Below, piece by piece: positions 4,532 to 5,238 of a DNA stretch of 5,238 bases; the stretch's first letter is position 1; each line of letters begins with the position of its first letter. The position numbers were made by a program, and so were the translations under genes. Under the pieces are notes generated by a model that did no database searches, was not told the origin of the DNA, and saw nothing but the letters and a program-made list of their open reading frames with translations. The DNA is from Saprospiraceae bacterium (GTDB lineage Bacteria > Bacteroidota > Bacteroidia > Chitinophagales > Saprospiraceae), in the NCBI GenBank assembly GCA_013042795.1, contig JABDPK010000086.1, positions 1 to 5,238 of the forward strand. The letters run 5' to 3'.

Positions 4532-5238
4532 TTATACTTTTTGTCGCTTGTAATGTCTCTGAATCAGACTACTCATGATGATTGATAAAATACAATAAGA
4601 AGTAAAGAAGATGATTCCGGGTGATAACTTGGAATAATTCAATGTATCGAGGTTGGCCATTGTCCCCGTATCAACAATTTGCGAATTGATCAGACCGTAC
4701 ATCCCTATATATGACATAAATATTGCGACCACAAATACATCTGCCATACTCCATTTGCCCATGTAGAAAATGATCGTATTGATGACAACTTTATCTCTTA
4801 TGCGTTTTACAAACAGGTAAAACAATGATAATATCATTTTGGCTGCAGGTAATATAATGCTGAATAACAAAATCAGGAGCCCAACTATTTTCATATCCAG
4901 TGCATGGTTTTCAAGTAGTGTTCTCGTTACATCAATTATACTCTTGCTCTGAAAGTACATCACCTGCTCATCAAAGTGAATGTTTTTATCCAGCAGCTGG
5001 ATATCAACAGAACTCAACCTTGCATCAAGATCAATCATTGGAAGTGCAAGTCCAAGGGCTAAAAATAATATACTGACAAGGCTTAAAAAGATCATTGAAG
5101 TTTTGAATGCCAGAATTTTTGAAACAAACAAAAGTAACAGGAGAGCCAGGAGAAGTGAAATGATAATAATCCGGATCAGTTTTTTTGATTCAATATTGAC
5201 GCTTTCGATTTTCTCCTCCAGGTATAGATTTGTGGAGA
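4532..5238 (-). CDS. PqiA-like (paraquat-inducible protein A) membrane protein, N-terminus off the window
   Basis: PqiA-family proteins are inner-membrane proteins. In Proteobacteria they work with MCE-domain proteins in lipid transport and envelope maintenance; the function of the Bacteroidota relatives is less clear. The frame stays open to the right edge, so about 235 C-terminal residues are seen and the true start is missing. The codon at 5131-5129 is an internal TTG within a run of leucines, not a start. Membrane segments follow in order: RIIIISLLLALLLLLF, then MIFLSLVSILFLALGLALPM, then (after a polar loop of about 45 residues) MKIVGLLILLFSIILPAAKM running into LSLFYLFV, then GKWSMADVFVVAIFMSYIGM, and lastly PGIIFFTSYCILSIIMSSLI. 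The FSIILPAAKM and KWSMADVFVV motifs are the best PqiA signatures. No MCE-domain (PqiB-like) gene is adjacent within the window. Confidence 0.82.
   Translation of the reverse strand, partial: STNLYLEEKIESVNIESKKLIRIIIISLLLALLLLLFVSKILAFKTSMIFLSLVSILFLALGLALPMIDLDARLSSVDIQLLDKNIHFDEQVMYFQSKSIIDVTRTLLENHALDMKIVGLLILLFSIILPAAKMILSLFYLFVKRIRDKVVINTIIFYMGKWSMADVFVVAIFMSYIGMYGLINSQIVDTGTMANLDTLNYSKLSPGIIFFTSYCILSIIMSSLIQRHYKRQKV

Noticed and set aside
4480..4563. Out-of-frame peptide on the minus strand (KKYKISLTSGDVTLHLDFSF) overlapping the PqiA-like 3' end
   Set aside because: It looks protein-like and could hint at a frameshifted tail, but it has only 27 codons, no ATG and a TGA just upstream. 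The PqiA-like protein already ends normally after its last membrane helix.
5129..5131. TTG as start of the PqiA-like gene
   Set aside because: The frame continues upstream without a stop to the window edge, and the TTG is one leucine codon inside a leucine-rich membrane helix.
1..5238. Mobile element, CRISPR array, tRNA/rRNA, toxin-antitoxin or defence system
   Set aside because: I found no transposase or recombinase, no regularly spaced repeats, no cloverleaf-like or rRNA sequence, and no gene pair resembling a toxin-antitoxin or defence module.

Overview
This is an AT-rich chromosomal window that looks like an ordinary core/accessory region of a Bacteroidota genome, possibly from the Chitinophagia/Saprospiria/Sphingobacteriia side of the phylum. 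The evidence is the set of families recognised from their sequences (DUF2480, DUF6427, a short TraR/DksA zinc-finger protein with an SIGRISRMDA motif, and stand-alone PurQ). Start codons also lack strong Shine-Dalgarno sequences, and a perfect TAnnTTTG -7 promoter box lies just before purQ.

Layout from left to right. (1) The 3' end of a DUF1801-family gene on + (1-261) converges on a leftward cluster. A hairpin shared by the last codons of both genes (251-286) separates them. (2) The leftward cluster is transcribed from about 1702 down to 270. It encodes a 112-residue tail-anchored membrane protein of unknown function, the chromosome-condensation protein ScpB (TTG start) and a DUF2480 protein whose ATG overlaps the scpB stop (TAATG). 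(3) An 88-bp divergent promoter region separates this cluster from a rightward TraR/DksA-type zinc-finger gene (1791-2138). (4) A 230-bp gene-free stretch follows. (5) Next come a multi-pass DUF6427 membrane protein (2369-3340, GTG start) and purQ (3376-4086). A -7 promoter box and an 11-codon mini-ORF lie between them. (6) purQ converges on a leftward pair with interlocking stop codons: a small cysteine-containing lipoprotein (4083-4469) downstream of a PqiA-like membrane protein (4532 to the right edge, 5' end missing).

The genes do not form one obvious pathway. ScpB works with SMC and ScpA in chromosome segregation. PurQ supplies ammonia to PurL in purine synthesis, and neither PurL nor PurS is here. 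The DksA-like protein probably acts on RNA polymerase. The remainder are membrane or lineage-restricted proteins. I see no mobile element, CRISPR array, rRNA, tRNA, toxin-antitoxin pair or defence island. The best candidate for something undescribed is the tail-anchored protein encoded in frame just upstream of scpB. Its soluble domain resembles, from memory, the HG-x3-G core of FAIM-type beta domains.
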